64,000 nucleotides of DNA from JAJYSO01 sp964586655 (lineage in GTDB: Bacteria > Bacteroidota > Bacteroidia > Flavobacteriales > Flavobacteriaceae): contig CAZPGY010000010.1 of assembly GCA_964586655.1 (NCBI GenBank), forward strand, positions 1 through 64,000, read 5' to 3'. How positions within the stretch are numbered: the stretch's first letter is position 1; the number at the start of each line of letters is the position of its first letter. The position numbers and the translations under genes are program-made. Below the pieces are notes generated by a model, which ran no database searches, was not told where the DNA came from, and saw only the letters and a program-made list of their open reading frames with translations. This document shows positions 33,798 to 43,231 of the stretch, in pieces.

Positions 33798-36700
33798 TTA
33801 TTCCTTAAGGGCTTTCAAATAAGCTTTAAGGTTTTTGTGAATGAGTATAATCTCATAATTTTCAGTGGATATACCAAAATTTTGGTGGTTTAATTGGTAA
33901 TCTTTTTTGAGTTTTACCCCAAATCCCTCCGCTCCTTTACGGCTTGACAACCCGTGAATCACGACAAATATTTTTTGTGGCGAATAGGTGTCTATGGAGG
34001 TATATAATTGGGAGTATTCATATTCTTTAATGGCCTGGTCGATGGCGTTTTTAAGGCTTTCGGCTGCCGTCCTTTGCTGGGCTGCAAAGGGATAGAGGAG
34101 GTTATAACTGCCCGATGCGTTGATCGCAAACTCGGTATTTTGCATTTTGGGCAGGGATTCTTGTATGATTTCTTCGGCTCGTTTTCCCTCTTCGCTTCGC
34201 GGATAGGTTAAAGCGACATAGTTGAGGGCTTCGCGATAAGCTTCATATCCCAATAAACGCCCCTTAGCCATGGCTTTGAGTAGTTCCATTTTGGGAACAA
34301 TGTCATTTCCGATAAAGAGGTTGGCATATTTTTTAGTTCCTGCCAATACCTCTTTATAAAGGCCGGCTTTATATTTTTTATATAAACGATTGTAAACCTT
34401 TACTGGATTGTTTTCGGTGTTTCGTAAGCTTTTGGGATTGAGCAGTATCTTGGCATATCGCGAATCGGGATGCTCGTTGATGATGTTTTGTTTCCACTGA
34501 AGGGCTTGGGAGGTGTTGCCCATTTTTTTATACACTTTATACAGGTTGTATTTGGAGGGTAAAATCAGGCGTTCTTCGGGTTTGTTATGCAGAAGCCCTT
34601 CAAATTTATTTGCTGATAATTGGTATTTTTCAAATTTGACATTATAAATGATTCCCAACTGGTAATAAGCAAAGTTGCGTACATCCGAAATGCTGTCAAT
34701 CGCTTCCGGGTCTTGCGGAATTTGACTGAGATAAGTTTCGGGCTGAAAGGCCGGATTGTTTTCTATGGCAGCCATAAAATCAATCTCTTCTTTTTCTTCC
34801 TCCTCTTCGTTGCTGTCGGTTGATCGGCTTTTTTCGGTACGCCAGTTGTCTTGTAACTCGCGATTGCCCCAAATGCGTTTAAAGGTTTGTTCCCCCGCTG
34901 CCACTCGAGCCGGACTGTAAAAATAAAAAGTACCCTGCTGTGGCCCGCCCGCCATGCTTTGTTGTCGGCTAAACATATTGCGTGTTCTCTTCTGACGCTT
35001 TGCCGCTTTCTTTGCCTTTTTTGCTTTAGCAATGGCTAATGTCTTTAAGCTGTCTGTATACGATTTAAAATAGGCTTTACGTTTTTCGGGAGACATCCGA
35101 ACAAGGTGTAAAATACTATCGGTATGTTGTGCTATTTCTTCATAAAAAATGACGTCGTGCAGATTGAGACGTTTACGGCGATAGGTGCGGTATTGTCGTG
35201 AGTTTTCAGCCAAATTGACCATGGTGCTGTCATAATAGGCACCGGCTGTTTTGTATTCGGCTTGATTAAAATAATATTCGCCCAGTGTTTTGTATATTCG
35301 ATATCTCAAGCCGTGATCTGCGGTGTTGGTTCGCAGCGATTGGTTGTAATAACTCAGGGCTTGCTCCATATTGTTTTCTCCTTTGTAATACTGAGCGGTC
35401 TGGTAATAAAGGATATCGAGATAGGGGCGGTTTTCCCGATTGGCAATCAATTCTTTGAGGTATTCAACTTCATTGAGCTTTTCGGTTTTGAGATTGTCGT
35501 GTTTTGCTTTTTCTACAAAAGCGTGCATTCGGTATATGCGCGGAATTTTTCGCTTCAATGCAATGACTTGGTCAAAAGCTGTCATTGCACTGTCAATATT
35601 GTTTAGGTGTTCAAAAATTTGACCTTTGATAAATAAATACCGTCCTTTTTGGTCGTCGTTTTGGGTGGTGTGGATAGCGGTATTCAGGGGCTTAATAGCC
35701 TTTTCTAACTGCTCGGTGTTGAGATAGGCTTGTGCCAAAGCAGTAGAAGCTTGCACAATATTGTCTTCCTCAAGCGGTATATTGCTGTTGAGAATGGCGG
35801 AGAGGTTTTCGATGGCCCGATCATAATTTTCCATGCGCATATAGGTTTTTTCTTTCCATATCTGCGCAACAGCAATATATTCCGGATTGCTGTATTTGTT
35901 GATGACATAATTAAAAGCTTCAAGTGCTGGAAAAAAATCACTGTCATAATAACGGGCTTTTCCCAATAGTAGAAAGGCATCTTTCATTTGAGGATTGTGC
36001 TCGACGCCCTGGATCAGCATATTGTGTTTTTGAATGGCTTTAGCGGCTTTTTCCTCTGCCAGTTTAAAGGCTTCATCAGTGTTCATGGCTGTTCCGTCCA
36101 CAAATCTTCCGCCATAACTGCCGGCTGCGCCCGCTTCTACTCCTCCGGAACGAGAGGGAGCCGTTAATCTTCCGGCTTGCCCCAGACGATTGGAAAGCTT
36201 GCCTCCGCCCAGGTTGCCAATTTGCTGACTCATGGCACGTCTTCCGCTTCCTCCTCTTTTTGAAGGAGCAGTTCGTGAATTTTGAAATCCGGCCTGGTTC
36301 CCGCGATTGTTAAAGCCGTTGTTTCGTTGATTAAAACCTTGGTTGTTATTGAGTGGATTGTTGCGGTTATTGTTGTTGAAAGAGTTGTTTTGTTGATTAA
36401 AACCCCGGTTATTGCCAAAATTATTGGAGGGGCTGTTAAAGTTGTTTTGTCGCCCGCGTCTGTTTGAATTTTGATTGGCGCGATTGAAACCGCGGTTAGT
36501 CGTGTTGAATTTGCTAAAAGCATCAGCAATGCTCTGTTTCGAACTTTTCTGTGTTGGGGCAGTAGATTGTTGCGGTTTTGCTTGGGAGCGCGGAGCCATG
36601 GTCGGCGTTCTGCGCAGGGTGTGCAGCTTACTTGGGTCTACCATTTTTCCGTAAACAATAGAGTCTTCTCCGTCTTTCATCCTTTCAATGGGAAGAATCT

Positions 36701-36917
36701 CCCAGTAATTGTCTTGGTAATTTAAGGTCACCTGCTCTCGACCGATAGCTAAAGCTTCATTCCCGTGGAAAAGGATGTTGTAATAGGAATTCATCGCGTG
36801 CCAGTTCCTGCTGAGCCAGGTGTTTTTCTTTTGTGAACAAGAGACCATAAAGGCAATTGCACAAAGGCCGGCAAAGCATTTATAAAAAGAAGATCTTGTT
36901 TTTTTATTCAAATTCAT
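33798..36917 (-). CDS. SprE/PorW-type TPR lipoprotein of gliding and type IX secretion
   Basis: The 1039-residue lipoprotein has its lipobox at F-M-V-S-C (Cys27). The N-terminal block N-W-H-A-M-N-S-Y-Y-N-I-L-F-H-G-N-E-A and D-N-Y-W-E-I-L-P-I-E is the signature of SprE/PorW. Residues about 280-1000 are TPR repeats. In Flavobacterium and Porphyromonas this protein links the outer-membrane T9SS machinery to the motor. Residues 138-214 form an Asn/Gly/Arg-rich low-complexity insertion (DNA 36276-36506), followed by a basic linker to about 275. The window also holds a T9SS cargo (24335). Confidence 0.88.
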   Translation of the reverse strand: MNLNKKTRSSFYKCFAGLCAIAFMVSCSQKKNTWLSRNWHAMNSYYNILFHGNEALAIGREQVTLNYQDNYWEILPIERMKDGEDSIVYGKMVDPSKLHTLRRTPTMAPRSQAKPQQSTAPTQKSSKQSIADAFSKFNTTNRGFNRANQNSNRRGRQNNFNSPSNNFGNNRGFNQQNNSFNNNNRNNPLNNNQGFNQRNNGFNNRGNQAGFQNSRTAPSKRGGSGRRAMSQQIGNLGGGKLSNRLGQAGRLTAPSRSGGVEAGAAGSYGGRFVDGTAMNTDEAFKLAEEKAAKAIQKHNMLIQGVEHNPQMKDAFLLLGKARYYDSDFFPALEAFNYVINKYSNPEYIAVAQIWKEKTYMRMENYDRAIENLSAILNSNIPLEEDNIVQASTALAQAYLNTEQLEKAIKPLNTAIHTTQNDDQKGRYLFIKGQIFEHLNNIDSAMTAFDQVIALKRKIPRIYRMHAFVEKAKHDNLKTEKLNEVEYLKELIANRENRPYLDILYYQTAQYYKGENNMEQALSYYNQSLRTNTADHGLRYRIYKTLGEYYFNQAEYKTAGAYYDSTMVNLAENSRQYRTYRRKRLNLHDVIFYEEIAQHTDSILHLVRMSPEKRKAYFKSYTDSLKTLAIAKAKKAKKAAKRQKRTRNMFSRQQSMAGGPQQGTFYFYSPARVAAGEQTFKRIWGNRELQDNWRTEKSRSTDSNEEEEEKEEIDFMAAIENNPAFQPETYLSQIPQDPEAIDSISDVRNFAYYQLGIIYNVKFEKYQLSANKFEGLLHNKPEERLILPSKYNLYKVYKKMGNTSQALQWKQNIINEHPDSRYAKILLNPKSLRNTENNPVKVYNRLYKKYKAGLYKEVLAGTKKYANLFIGNDIVPKMELLKAMAKGRLLGYEAYREALNYVALTYPRSEEGKRAEEIIQESLPKMQNTEFAINASGSYNLLYPFAAQQRTAAESLKNAIDQAIKEYEYSQLYTSIDTYSPQKIFVVIHGLSSRKGAEGFGVKLKKDYQLNHQNFGISTENYEIILIHKNLKAYLKALKE

Positions 36918-36974
36918 AGGAAATAGTTCACTGTGAATAACTTGTCAGCGGTTCGTTTTAGTATGCTCAATCGG

Positions 36975-37004
36975 TAAAAATACGTTTCTTTTCAGAAAAC
37001 CAAA
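36975..37004 (-). promoter_or_regulatory. Promoter of the sprE-bactofilin-atpZ operon
   Basis: On the minus strand TTTG (37001-37004 complement), 18 bases, then TATTTTTA (36975-36982). It differs from consensus only in the last base. The sprE ATG is 58 bases downstream. Confidence 0.5.
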
Positions 37005-37123
37005 GATTAATTGTGCAAAAATAGTAAAAACAGGTTGAGGGTTAACGGATTGCGATTTAGTGGTTTTGGAGGGGGTTATAAAACGAATGCTGTTGTAAAA
37101 TGCTCGGCCTAAACTGCTTTGTT

Positions 37124-38146
37124 TCAGTTTTTTTTGAGGGAGTCTTCTCCATATTCTTTTTTATAGATTTTGACGATGAGCATAAAGAGCGATATCAATA
37201 ACGGCCCAAATATCAGTCCAATAAACCCGAATAAAGGAACCCCAATAATGACTCCGATTAGTGTGATAAGCGGATGCACGTTAGAAAGACTTTTTAATAT
37301 ATACAGCCGGATGAAATTATCGGCACCGCCCACAATAAAAAAGCCGTAGCTTCCCACCAAAACTCCTTGTGCGGTGTGGCCTTGTGCCAGTAATAAAATG
37401 GTGAGCGGGACAAAGCCCAACAAGGTGCCTACAAAGGGAATCATGGAGCCGATGGTGGTAATGACAAACCAAAACATGGCATTGGGCACATTAAAAATCC
37501 AAAATCCAATCAAAGCGATGACACCTTGGCAAAGGGCTACTGCCGGAATACCAATAGCATTGGCTTTTACCATTTCATAACTCTCTTTGGCAACCAATGC
37601 CAGGTTTTCCCGGTTCATCGGGATGTAATCTTGCAAGGATCGAGCGAGTTTGTTACGGTGAATCAACATATAATAGAGCATAAAGTACATGATGCTGATG
37701 GCCAAGACTACCTCAAAAGTGCTTCCTGCAAATTGTTGTAAGTTGGTTGAAAGCCAAGAGGTGATTTCAGAAGTATTGATTTGAGAGCTGATGTCATATC
37801 CATAAGTGACCTCCAGTTGTGAAAGCTCATTTTTGATCACCTTGATAAATTGCCCCGAATGCTTAACTGCTTTTCCTACTTTAGAGCTCAATAAAATGAT
37901 GATTCCCGAAATGGGCAATAGGATGCCGATAAATGAAATGAGCATCAAAGTAGAGGCTGCCAAAATCTTATTCCACCCTTTACGGACTAAAATTCCCATC
38001 CATTTGTCAAAAAGAACAAACAAAGTGATGGCACCCAGCACTCCGCCTAAGTAGGGAATCATTTCCAAAAAGATCATCAAGCCAATCAAAATGATCAGCA
38101 TGAGCATAAAGAGTTGTTTCACTAAATCGGGATGCAGGTGTTTCAT
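37124..38146 (-). CDS. AI-2E/UPF0118-family permease
   Basis: The 340-residue membrane protein has about eight helices in the family arrangement, with the PerM/AI-2E signature in the second half ('GVIALIGFWIFNVPNAMFW', I-P-F-V-G-T-L-L-G, 'IYILKSLSNVHPLITLIGV'). Members export AI-2, act as Na+/H+ antiporters or do other transport, so the substrate stays open. It stands alone; a hairpin at 38285 separates it from the thioredoxin gene upstream. Confidence 0.88.
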   Translation of the reverse strand: MKHLHPDLVKQLFMLMLIILIGLMIFLEMIPYLGGVLGAITLFVLFDKWMGILVRKGWNKILAASTLMLISFIGILLPISGIIILLSSKVGKAVKHSGQFIKVIKNELSQLEVTYGYDISSQINTSEITSWLSTNLQQFAGSTFEVVLAISIMYFMLYYMLIHRNKLARSLQDYIPMNRENLALVAKESYEMVKANAIGIPAVALCQGVIALIGFWIFNVPNAMFWFVITTIGSMIPFVGTLLGFVPLTILLLAQGHTAQGVLVGSYGFFIVGGADNFIRLYILKSLSNVHPLITLIGVIIGVPLFGFIGLIFGPLLISLFMLIVKIYKKEYGEDSLKKN

Positions 38147-38284
38147 AGTCTTATCAATTTTTTCTTATTGACAAAAAAAGACAGTGCCTAAAAGTAAGCA
38201 TAAATAGAAAATAAGCTTTAAGAATTTACTTTTTATCAATAGATTTATGAACCTTTTGTTTTTCTGCATAATATAACCAAAAAA

Positions 38285-38318
38285 GCAACGCTGCCGAACA
38301 GCTTGCCGACAGCGTTGC
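38285..38318. terminator. Terminator between the TlpA and AI-2E permease genes
   Basis: GCAACGCTG (38285-38293) pairs perfectly with CAGCGTTGC (38310-38318), about 60 bases after the minus-strand TlpA stop at 38379. Confidence 0.75.
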
Positions 38319-38378
38319 TCAAAGTTACTTTTTTAGGCTTTGCGGTATAAAACTCGGTTGCAAAAAATTAACAACAAA

Positions 38379-38951
38379 TCATTTGCTTTTTAAGTCGTCG
38401 AGCAGTTTTCGGAATTTATCGGTGTTGTAATTTCCCATCCCTAAATGATTAAAAGCGATTTTTCCGTCCTTGCCCAAGACAAAAGTATTGGGAATGCCGC
38501 GGGATTGAAATTCGCTTGGTAAATTGCTCAGGGGGCGGTAAATGTCAAAATCAAAGCCTTTTTGTTGCAAAAACTTTTTGGCCTTATCAAAACTTCTGTC
38601 CAAAGAAATCATCAAGAATACGACCTTTTTATCTTGCGCATAATCTTGGTACAGTTTGTTGATATTAGGCATTTCGGCTATACACGGCGGACACCAGGTT
38701 GCCCAAAAATTGATAAATACCACCTTGCCTTTGAGCTGAGCCACGTTAATTACATTTCCATTTTGGTCCATGAGCTTGAGTTCATGGGCTTCATAAGGCG
38801 GTGTTATAACGGATTGATGGAAAAAAGTTTTCGGCGGTTTAGTCAGAATTGAGTTAGAAGCTGTTGCTGTATTGCCAAAACCGTATAAGAGTCCGATTAG
38901 TAAGATTAGAGCTGTGTGTTTTAAAAATCTGTTTGTGCTGTGAATTTTCAT
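38379..38951 (-). CDS. TlpA-like periplasmic thioredoxin
   Basis: The 190-residue exported protein has an N-terminal hydrophobic signal segment (about 12-31) and a TlpA/ResA thioredoxin fold (about 50-190). Its redox site is W-A-T-W-C-P-P-C, the family W-C-x-x-C motif, and the cis-proline region is G-I-P-N-T-F-V-L. It should reduce or exchange disulfides in the periplasm, for instance in cytochrome c maturation. The client is unknown. Confidence 0.9.
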   Translation of the reverse strand: MKIHSTNRFLKHTALILLIGLLYGFGNTATASNSILTKPPKTFFHQSVITPPYEAHELKLMDQNGNVINVAQLKGKVVFINFWATWCPPCIAEMPNINKLYQDYAQDKKVVFLMISLDRSFDKAKKFLQQKGFDFDIYRPLSNLPSEFQSRGIPNTFVLGKDGKIAFNHLGMGNYNTDKFRKLLDDLKSK

Positions 38952-39142
38952 AATGATGTTTTTTTATAAATAAAATGTTCTTGACTTTGCCGTTTGATGT
39001 TTTGAATATTCGTTGAACAAGGCTTTTGTCAAGCGGGTGTTTTTTAAGAAAATCATCCGTTTTTCGCCTCAATCAAAGAAACTCGAATAGAGTGTTTTCA
39101 GACGGTTTTTCGGATAATTATTTGAAGTAAAGAGTTGCCTGA

Positions 39143-39499
39143 TTAAAGGCGAAACGGTTTTTGTGGAGGGCGTAAAAGTTTGTTTAGCGCCGTCTTGGTG
39201 CTTATGGCGGGAATAAAAAAAGAAATAAAGGAGTATTCTAAAAAATCGACGGCTGGTTTTATGTGTGGGGCTTTTAAAAATATTTGATGACAATTGACGG
39301 CCATTAATACCATTCCTGCCGAAGGTGCAGTTTTACTAATCTCCGGCTTAGAATCGGGGTGATTCGCTTTTTTATTCTGACAAAACGGGTGGATTACCTT
39401 CCATTGATTGCCAAAAATCATCTGACCATTATTGGCCAAACCAACCTTTGTGCAAAACAACAGCATCAAGACAAGAGCGATATTTCGGGATTTCCACAT
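39143..39499 (-). CDS. Small exported protein, function unknown
   Basis: The frame read from ATG 39499 gives 118 residues with a signal-like start (K-S-R-N-I-A-L-V-L-M-L-L-F-C, cleavage near L-A-N-N-G), a polar middle with two cysteines and several H/P residues, and a hydrophobic stretch near residues 80-100. Nothing was recognised. It might be a small metal-responsive envelope protein of the kind found in Bacteroidota, or a chance frame. Confidence 0.4.
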   Translation of the reverse strand: MWKSRNIALVLMLLFCTKVGLANNGQMIFGNQWKVIHPFCQNKKANHPDSKPEISKTAPSAGMVLMAVNCHQIFLKAPHIKPAVDFLEYSFISFFIPAISTKTALNKLLRPPQKPFRL

Positions 39500-39775
39500 A
39501 GAACAAATATAAAACCTCAGCATCAAACACAAAACCTATTAGGTAAGATTTAACATCAACGAGGAGCAAGCCCTCAACTTTCAACTCGAGGATCTGGAAA
39601 CTTCCGGAGATATTTTTAGGGGCTTATCATGTTGTCGTAAAAACGGTGTTCTTTTTGATATTTCAAGGTGTTCTTACAATAATCCGTTTCGGGAGAGGTT
39701 AAATTTAAGGAGGCTTTTGGCTTTCCTAAAATAATCATTGTGCGGATGCCAAACAGACATCGGATAAATTTTATG
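39500..39775. other. Intergenic region before the LysM gene
   Basis: No coding frame or hairpin stands out. The -7 box of the next gene lies at its right end (39776). Confidence 0.4.
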
Positions 39776-39783
39776 TATTTTTG
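39776..39783 (+). promoter_or_regulatory. -7 promoter element of the LysM/receptor gene
   Basis: TATTTTTG fits TAnnTTTG and lies 43 bases before the ATG at 39827. A -33 box is not clear. Confidence 0.5.
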
Positions 39784-39826
39784 ACACGATTTTTGTAGCC
39801 CTTAATTTCATTAAATATTAGAACGG

Positions 39827-41719
39827 ATGAAAAAAACACTGATTTTTCTATTTTTTGCACTGCTTATTTCCGGGAGTCTTTATGCGCAATACAAGAGTTA
39901 TCGCATTACTCAGGATGAAAGTTTAGAAGAACTGGCGGAAAGGTTTGATGTTAGTAAATCGGCTATTTTAAAAATGAATCCTGATTTAAAAGAAGGGGAT
40001 ATCGCCGGAAAAATTATTGTAATTCCTCCTGCCGAAACGGATAATAAAACCCCAAAAGCGCATACGGTTCGGTTTAAAGAATATAAAGTAGCCCCCAAAG
40101 AGACGTTGTGGAGCATTGCTCAGCAGAATGGGATAGAAGTGGAAGATTTAAAGCGTTATAACCCTTATTTATATGAGGAAGAACTCGGAGCCGGAGATAT
40201 GATTCAGGTGCCTATTTTTCAAGATGGCAAAATCAATTTTAATGCTTCGGTACAAACCTCTACCTTTAAAAACTTAATTCACGTGGTGATGCCGGGAGAG
40301 ACCAAATATGGGATTGCAAAGCTATATGAAATGAGTGTGGAAGAGTTGGATTCACTAAATCCTTTTGTGGGCGAACTTCATCCGGGGCAGGTGTTGAAAG
40401 TAATCAACCCTTTGGCTGAAAAAACCAAGGAAGGTGACTTTGCCTATTATGAGGTAAAGCCTAAAGAAACCTTTTATAGTTTGACTCGGAGGTTCCATAT
40501 TTCCAGAGATTCCTTGGTCGAGTTGAATCCGGTTTTAAAAGAATTGGGTTTGCAAGCCGGGATGTCTTTAAAATTACCTAATGCGGCGAAGGCGTACTTT
40601 AAAAAGGAAGAAGTGCCTTCTAATGTGAGTTTGAGTGGCCAATTGACCAATCTGTCAACAAAAAATATTGTAATCATGCTGCCTTTCAATTTGCCGCAGT
40701 TTAAGGGGGCGAGTCTTTATAAAAAAGAAAACTTGCTGAAAAATGATGCAATTTCACAAATATCTCTCGATATATATAGCGGTATCAAAGCGGCTATTGA
40801 TTCGGCACAAAGCCTTGGAATTCCAATACGAGCCAAAGTTTTTGATACGCAAGCCAGTGAAGCAAATGTCCGTAACATCATGAGTCGACACAGCTTTGAG
40901 GATGCTCGTTTTGTCATTGGACCGTTGCTGCCCAAAATGATTAAAGAGGTAACTCACCGACTTCAAGATGAAAAAGTGTTTGTGTTTAGCCCGTTGACCA
41001 ATCAAGAGCTCAGCGGGGGGGAATTGATGGTGCAAACACGTCCCTCCAAACTGGCTAAAGAAAAGGTGTTGGTCACCTACTTGGATCAGCATCGGGAAGG
41101 AAAGAATTTTCTGATATTGTCAGACCAAAAACACGCTTTCTTTGTTGAGAAACTCAGGGCCTATTTCCCTAAAGCCCGGATGATTACCCGATCCAAAGAC
41201 GACTACCTCACCCGAAGTGATGTCAAAAGCCTATTGGTGGAAGGCCAACCCAATTGGGTAATCCTGGAAACAGACAATTATGCCGATATCAATAATGTTA
41301 TTTCTTATTTGAACCTCCTGAGATCAGCATACGATATCCGGGTGTTTACTACCGATAAAAATAAAATATATGACGAAAAAGTTCCGGCCGAATACCTAAG
41401 TCACTTGCATTTCACGTACACCTCTACCGACAAAAGCGATATGCGACAAGACGGGAACAGTTTTATAACTTCCTATAAGGAGAAATATGGCTATGTGCCC
41501 AACAAATATGCTATTCGTGGTTTTGACGTGACCTTTGATGCTTTGCTGCGTTCTGCTTCGGCAGAAACCTTGAAAAAAGCTTTTGAACAACAAAAAGGAG
41601 CTACCGAATATGTGGCCAATCGTTTTTATTACCACAAAAAAATGATAGGAGGTTATTATAATAGTGCCGTTTACCTGATTAAATTTAAGGAGGGATTGGA
41701 ATTGGAAATCATCAATTAA
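39827..41719 (+). CDS. LysM-repeat protein fused to a periplasmic ligand-binding domain
   Basis: The 630-residue exported protein has a signal peptide (1-20, ending L-Y-A-Q) and four LysM repeats (about 24-68, 83-130, 149-192, 205-248), each with the E-T-L/K/F-x-x-I/L-A pattern and N-P at the end of the second helix. A type I periplasmic-binding fold (about 270-630) resembles branched-chain amino-acid receptors ('I-M-L-P-F-N-L-P', 'Y-S-G-I-K-A-A-I-D'). LysM should hold it at peptidoglycan, while the second domain may bind a muropeptide or amino-acid-like ligand. No transporter genes are adjacent. Confidence 0.85.
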   Translation: MKKTLIFLFFALLISGSLYAQYKSYRITQDESLEELAERFDVSKSAILKMNPDLKEGDIAGKIIVIPPAETDNKTPKAHTVRFKEYKVAPKETLWSIAQQNGIEVEDLKRYNPYLYEEELGAGDMIQVPIFQDGKINFNASVQTSTFKNLIHVVMPGETKYGIAKLYEMSVEELDSLNPFVGELHPGQVLKVINPLAEKTKEGDFAYYEVKPKETFYSLTRRFHISRDSLVELNPVLKELGLQAGMSLKLPNAAKAYFKKEEVPSNVSLSGQLTNLSTKNIVIMLPFNLPQFKGASLYKKENLLKNDAISQISLDIYSGIKAAIDSAQSLGIPIRAKVFDTQASEANVRNIMSRHSFEDARFVIGPLLPKMIKEVTHRLQDEKVFVFSPLTNQELSGGELMVQTRPSKLAKEKVLVTYLDQHREGKNFLILSDQKHAFFVEKLRAYFPKARMITRSKDDYLTRSDVKSLLVEGQPNWVILETDNYADINNVISYLNLLRSAYDIRVFTTDKNKIYDEKVPAEYLSHLHFTYTSTDKSDMRQDGNSFITSYKEKYGYVPNKYAIRGFDVTFDALLRSASAETLKKAFEQQKGATEYVANRFYYHKKMIGGYYNSAVYLIKFKEGLELEIIN

Positions 41720-41740
41720 GTCCAAAACAATCCCCGATTT

Positions 41741-42355
41741 TTAAGCGGGCAATGCGGCCGGTCTTTTGTCAAAAAGTTCTTTAACGTTTTCAGAAGCGTT
41801 CATGGCTTGAATAACCGAATCTAAAGGTCGGGCATAGACATAAGGATAGTCAATTTCTCCATAAGCCGCTCTGATGGGATAGGCCAACTGCTCTTCGGTG
41901 ACTGAAAATTGCGAATTAATACCCGGTTTATTGCCGCGAGGATCCACTCGAAACCAGCCGGAATCTTCCAAATATATTGCATTTAGGCCGTGTAAAGCAT
42001 GGCCGGAGTTGGGGTCTTTTGGGTTCTTGAGTACCCGTTGATAACAAAATCCGATCGGAATATCCATGCCCCGGCACAAGCTGGCCAACAAATGTGCTTT
42101 GGCAAAACAGATGCCGTCTCTCACTTGCAATACTTCTTCCCCGCTGATGCTGACCTTCTGTTTTTGGGTGTCAAAAGAATGTCCGATTTCGTCACGCGCA
42201 ATCTCGAAAGCAAGTCGTGCCCTTTCTTTGGGGGTGGCGGCCTTGGCTTTGATGCTTTGTATTTTTTCCTGTACCAAAGGCGTGTCAAATTGAATGATCG
42301 GCGGAATTTCCTGGAGATAGTCGCTGAGGTGATTAGCAATTATTTGAAGTTTCAT
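41741..42355 (-). CDS. Transglutaminase-like cysteine protein
   Basis: The 204-residue cytosolic protein has the transglutaminase core triad: Cys in D-G-I-C-F-A-K-A, His in G-H-A-L-H-G-L-N-A-I and Asp in F-R-V-D-P-R-G-N. Bacterial members are mostly peptidases or amidases rather than cross-linkers. There is no signal peptide. Its 5' end is separated from the divergent GDPD gene by a 35-base palindrome (42371). Confidence 0.85.
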   Translation of the reverse strand: MKLQIIANHLSDYLQEIPPIIQFDTPLVQEKIQSIKAKAATPKERARLAFEIARDEIGHSFDTQKQKVSISGEEVLQVRDGICFAKAHLLASLCRGMDIPIGFCYQRVLKNPKDPNSGHALHGLNAIYLEDSGWFRVDPRGNKPGINSQFSVTEEQLAYPIRAAYGEIDYPYVYARPLDSVIQAMNASENVKELFDKRPAALPA

Positions 42356-42370
42356 ATCTTGAAAGCGTTT

Positions 42371-42405
42371 TATAATACCAATTTACAAACCAAATTGGTA
42401 TTATA
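42371..42405. repeat. Perfect palindrome between divergent genes (minimal MITE-like derivative)
   Basis: TATAATACCAATTT-acaaacc-AAATTGGTATTATA has 14-base perfect arms. The ATACCAATT / AATTGGTAT core equals the ends of the 170-base repeat at 50321, so it looks like an element whose centre has been lost. It could also act as an operator for one or both flanking genes. Confidence 0.65.
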
Positions 42406-42451
42406 CGAAAATAAAAAAAGCTTTCCTTATTTCGTTTTTAAGAAGGAAGTT

Positions 42452-42459
42452 TATCTTTG
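42452..42459 (+). promoter_or_regulatory. -7 promoter element of the GDPD gene
   Basis: TATCTTTG fits TAnnTTTG. It overlaps the TTG at 42457, ruling out that start. Confidence 0.5.
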
Positions 42460-42489
42460 ATTGAAGAGCAGTTGAGATCACAAATTGAA

Positions 42490-43200
42490 ATGATGAAATC
42501 TTTACCCCAACTTATTGCACATCGAGGGTTTTGGCAGCCTGAAAAAGCAGCCCAAAACTCGCTTCAGGCTTTACAGGCGGCTCAGAATTTGGCGGTTTAC
42601 GGATCCGAATTTGATGTTCGCATGACGGCTGATGAGCGTTTAGTAATTCATCACGATGCAACTTTCAAAGGGCGCCGAATCATCGATTCTGATTATGCTT
42701 CCTTGTGCCAAAGGGGAGAGGCGTTTCACAAGAAATTTGCTTGTTTAGAACATTTTTTGAAGCAGGGAAAACGCGCGGCCTCCGTAAAATTGATCTTGGA
42801 AATCAAGGATCTGGCAACAAAAGAGCAAGAGGAACAAAGCCTTAGAAAAGTGTTGGAAGTGACCAATTCCTATCAAATGGAGCAGCAAATGGAGTATATT
42901 TCCTTCAGTTTATTTGTTTGCTGTCGTATTAAAATGTTACAGCCCCATGCTGCTGTCAAATATATCAATGGTGACCTCAGCCCTGAGCAAGTGGCCGATT
43001 TGGGAATAGATGGAATTAATTATCACTATTCGGTTTTTAGAAAACATCCCGAATGGATTGCAGAGGCCCATCAATTGGGCTTGTCTGTGGGCAGTTGGAC
43101 GGTTAATAAAGTCCATGTTTTTAAATCCTTAGCGGAATTAGAGATCGATTTTGTCACCACAGATTATCCCGATTTGTTTCAGCAGTTTGGTCGTTCTTAA
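42490..43200 (+). CDS. Glycerophosphodiester phosphodiesterase
   Basis: The product from ATG 42490 has 236 residues and the GDPD motifs: A-H-R-G (catalytic His and Arg), E-F-D-V-R (Glu and Asp metal ligands) and H-H-D-A-T (second histidine). It would split glycerophosphodiesters from phospholipid turnover into glycerol-3-phosphate and an alcohol. There is no signal peptide, so cytosolic action is likely. Length is slightly short but all catalytic residues remain. The promoter box argues against the upstream TTG start. Confidence 0.88.
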   Translation: MMKSLPQLIAHRGFWQPEKAAQNSLQALQAAQNLAVYGSEFDVRMTADERLVIHHDATFKGRRIIDSDYASLCQRGEAFHKKFACLEHFLKQGKRAASVKLILEIKDLATKEQEEQSLRKVLEVTNSYQMEQQMEYISFSLFVCCRIKMLQPHAAVKYINGDLSPEQVADLGIDGINYHYSVFRKHPEWIAEAHQLGLSVGSWTVNKVHVFKSLAELEIDFVTTDYPDLFQQFGRS

Positions 43201-43231
43201 GAATGCTCTTTATTGGTAGCGCAGCAATGAA

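Noticed and set aside
38854..39072. Small minus-strand frame overlapping the start of the TlpA gene
   Set aside because: It overlaps the TlpA signal peptide out of frame, has no recognisable motif and no promoter.
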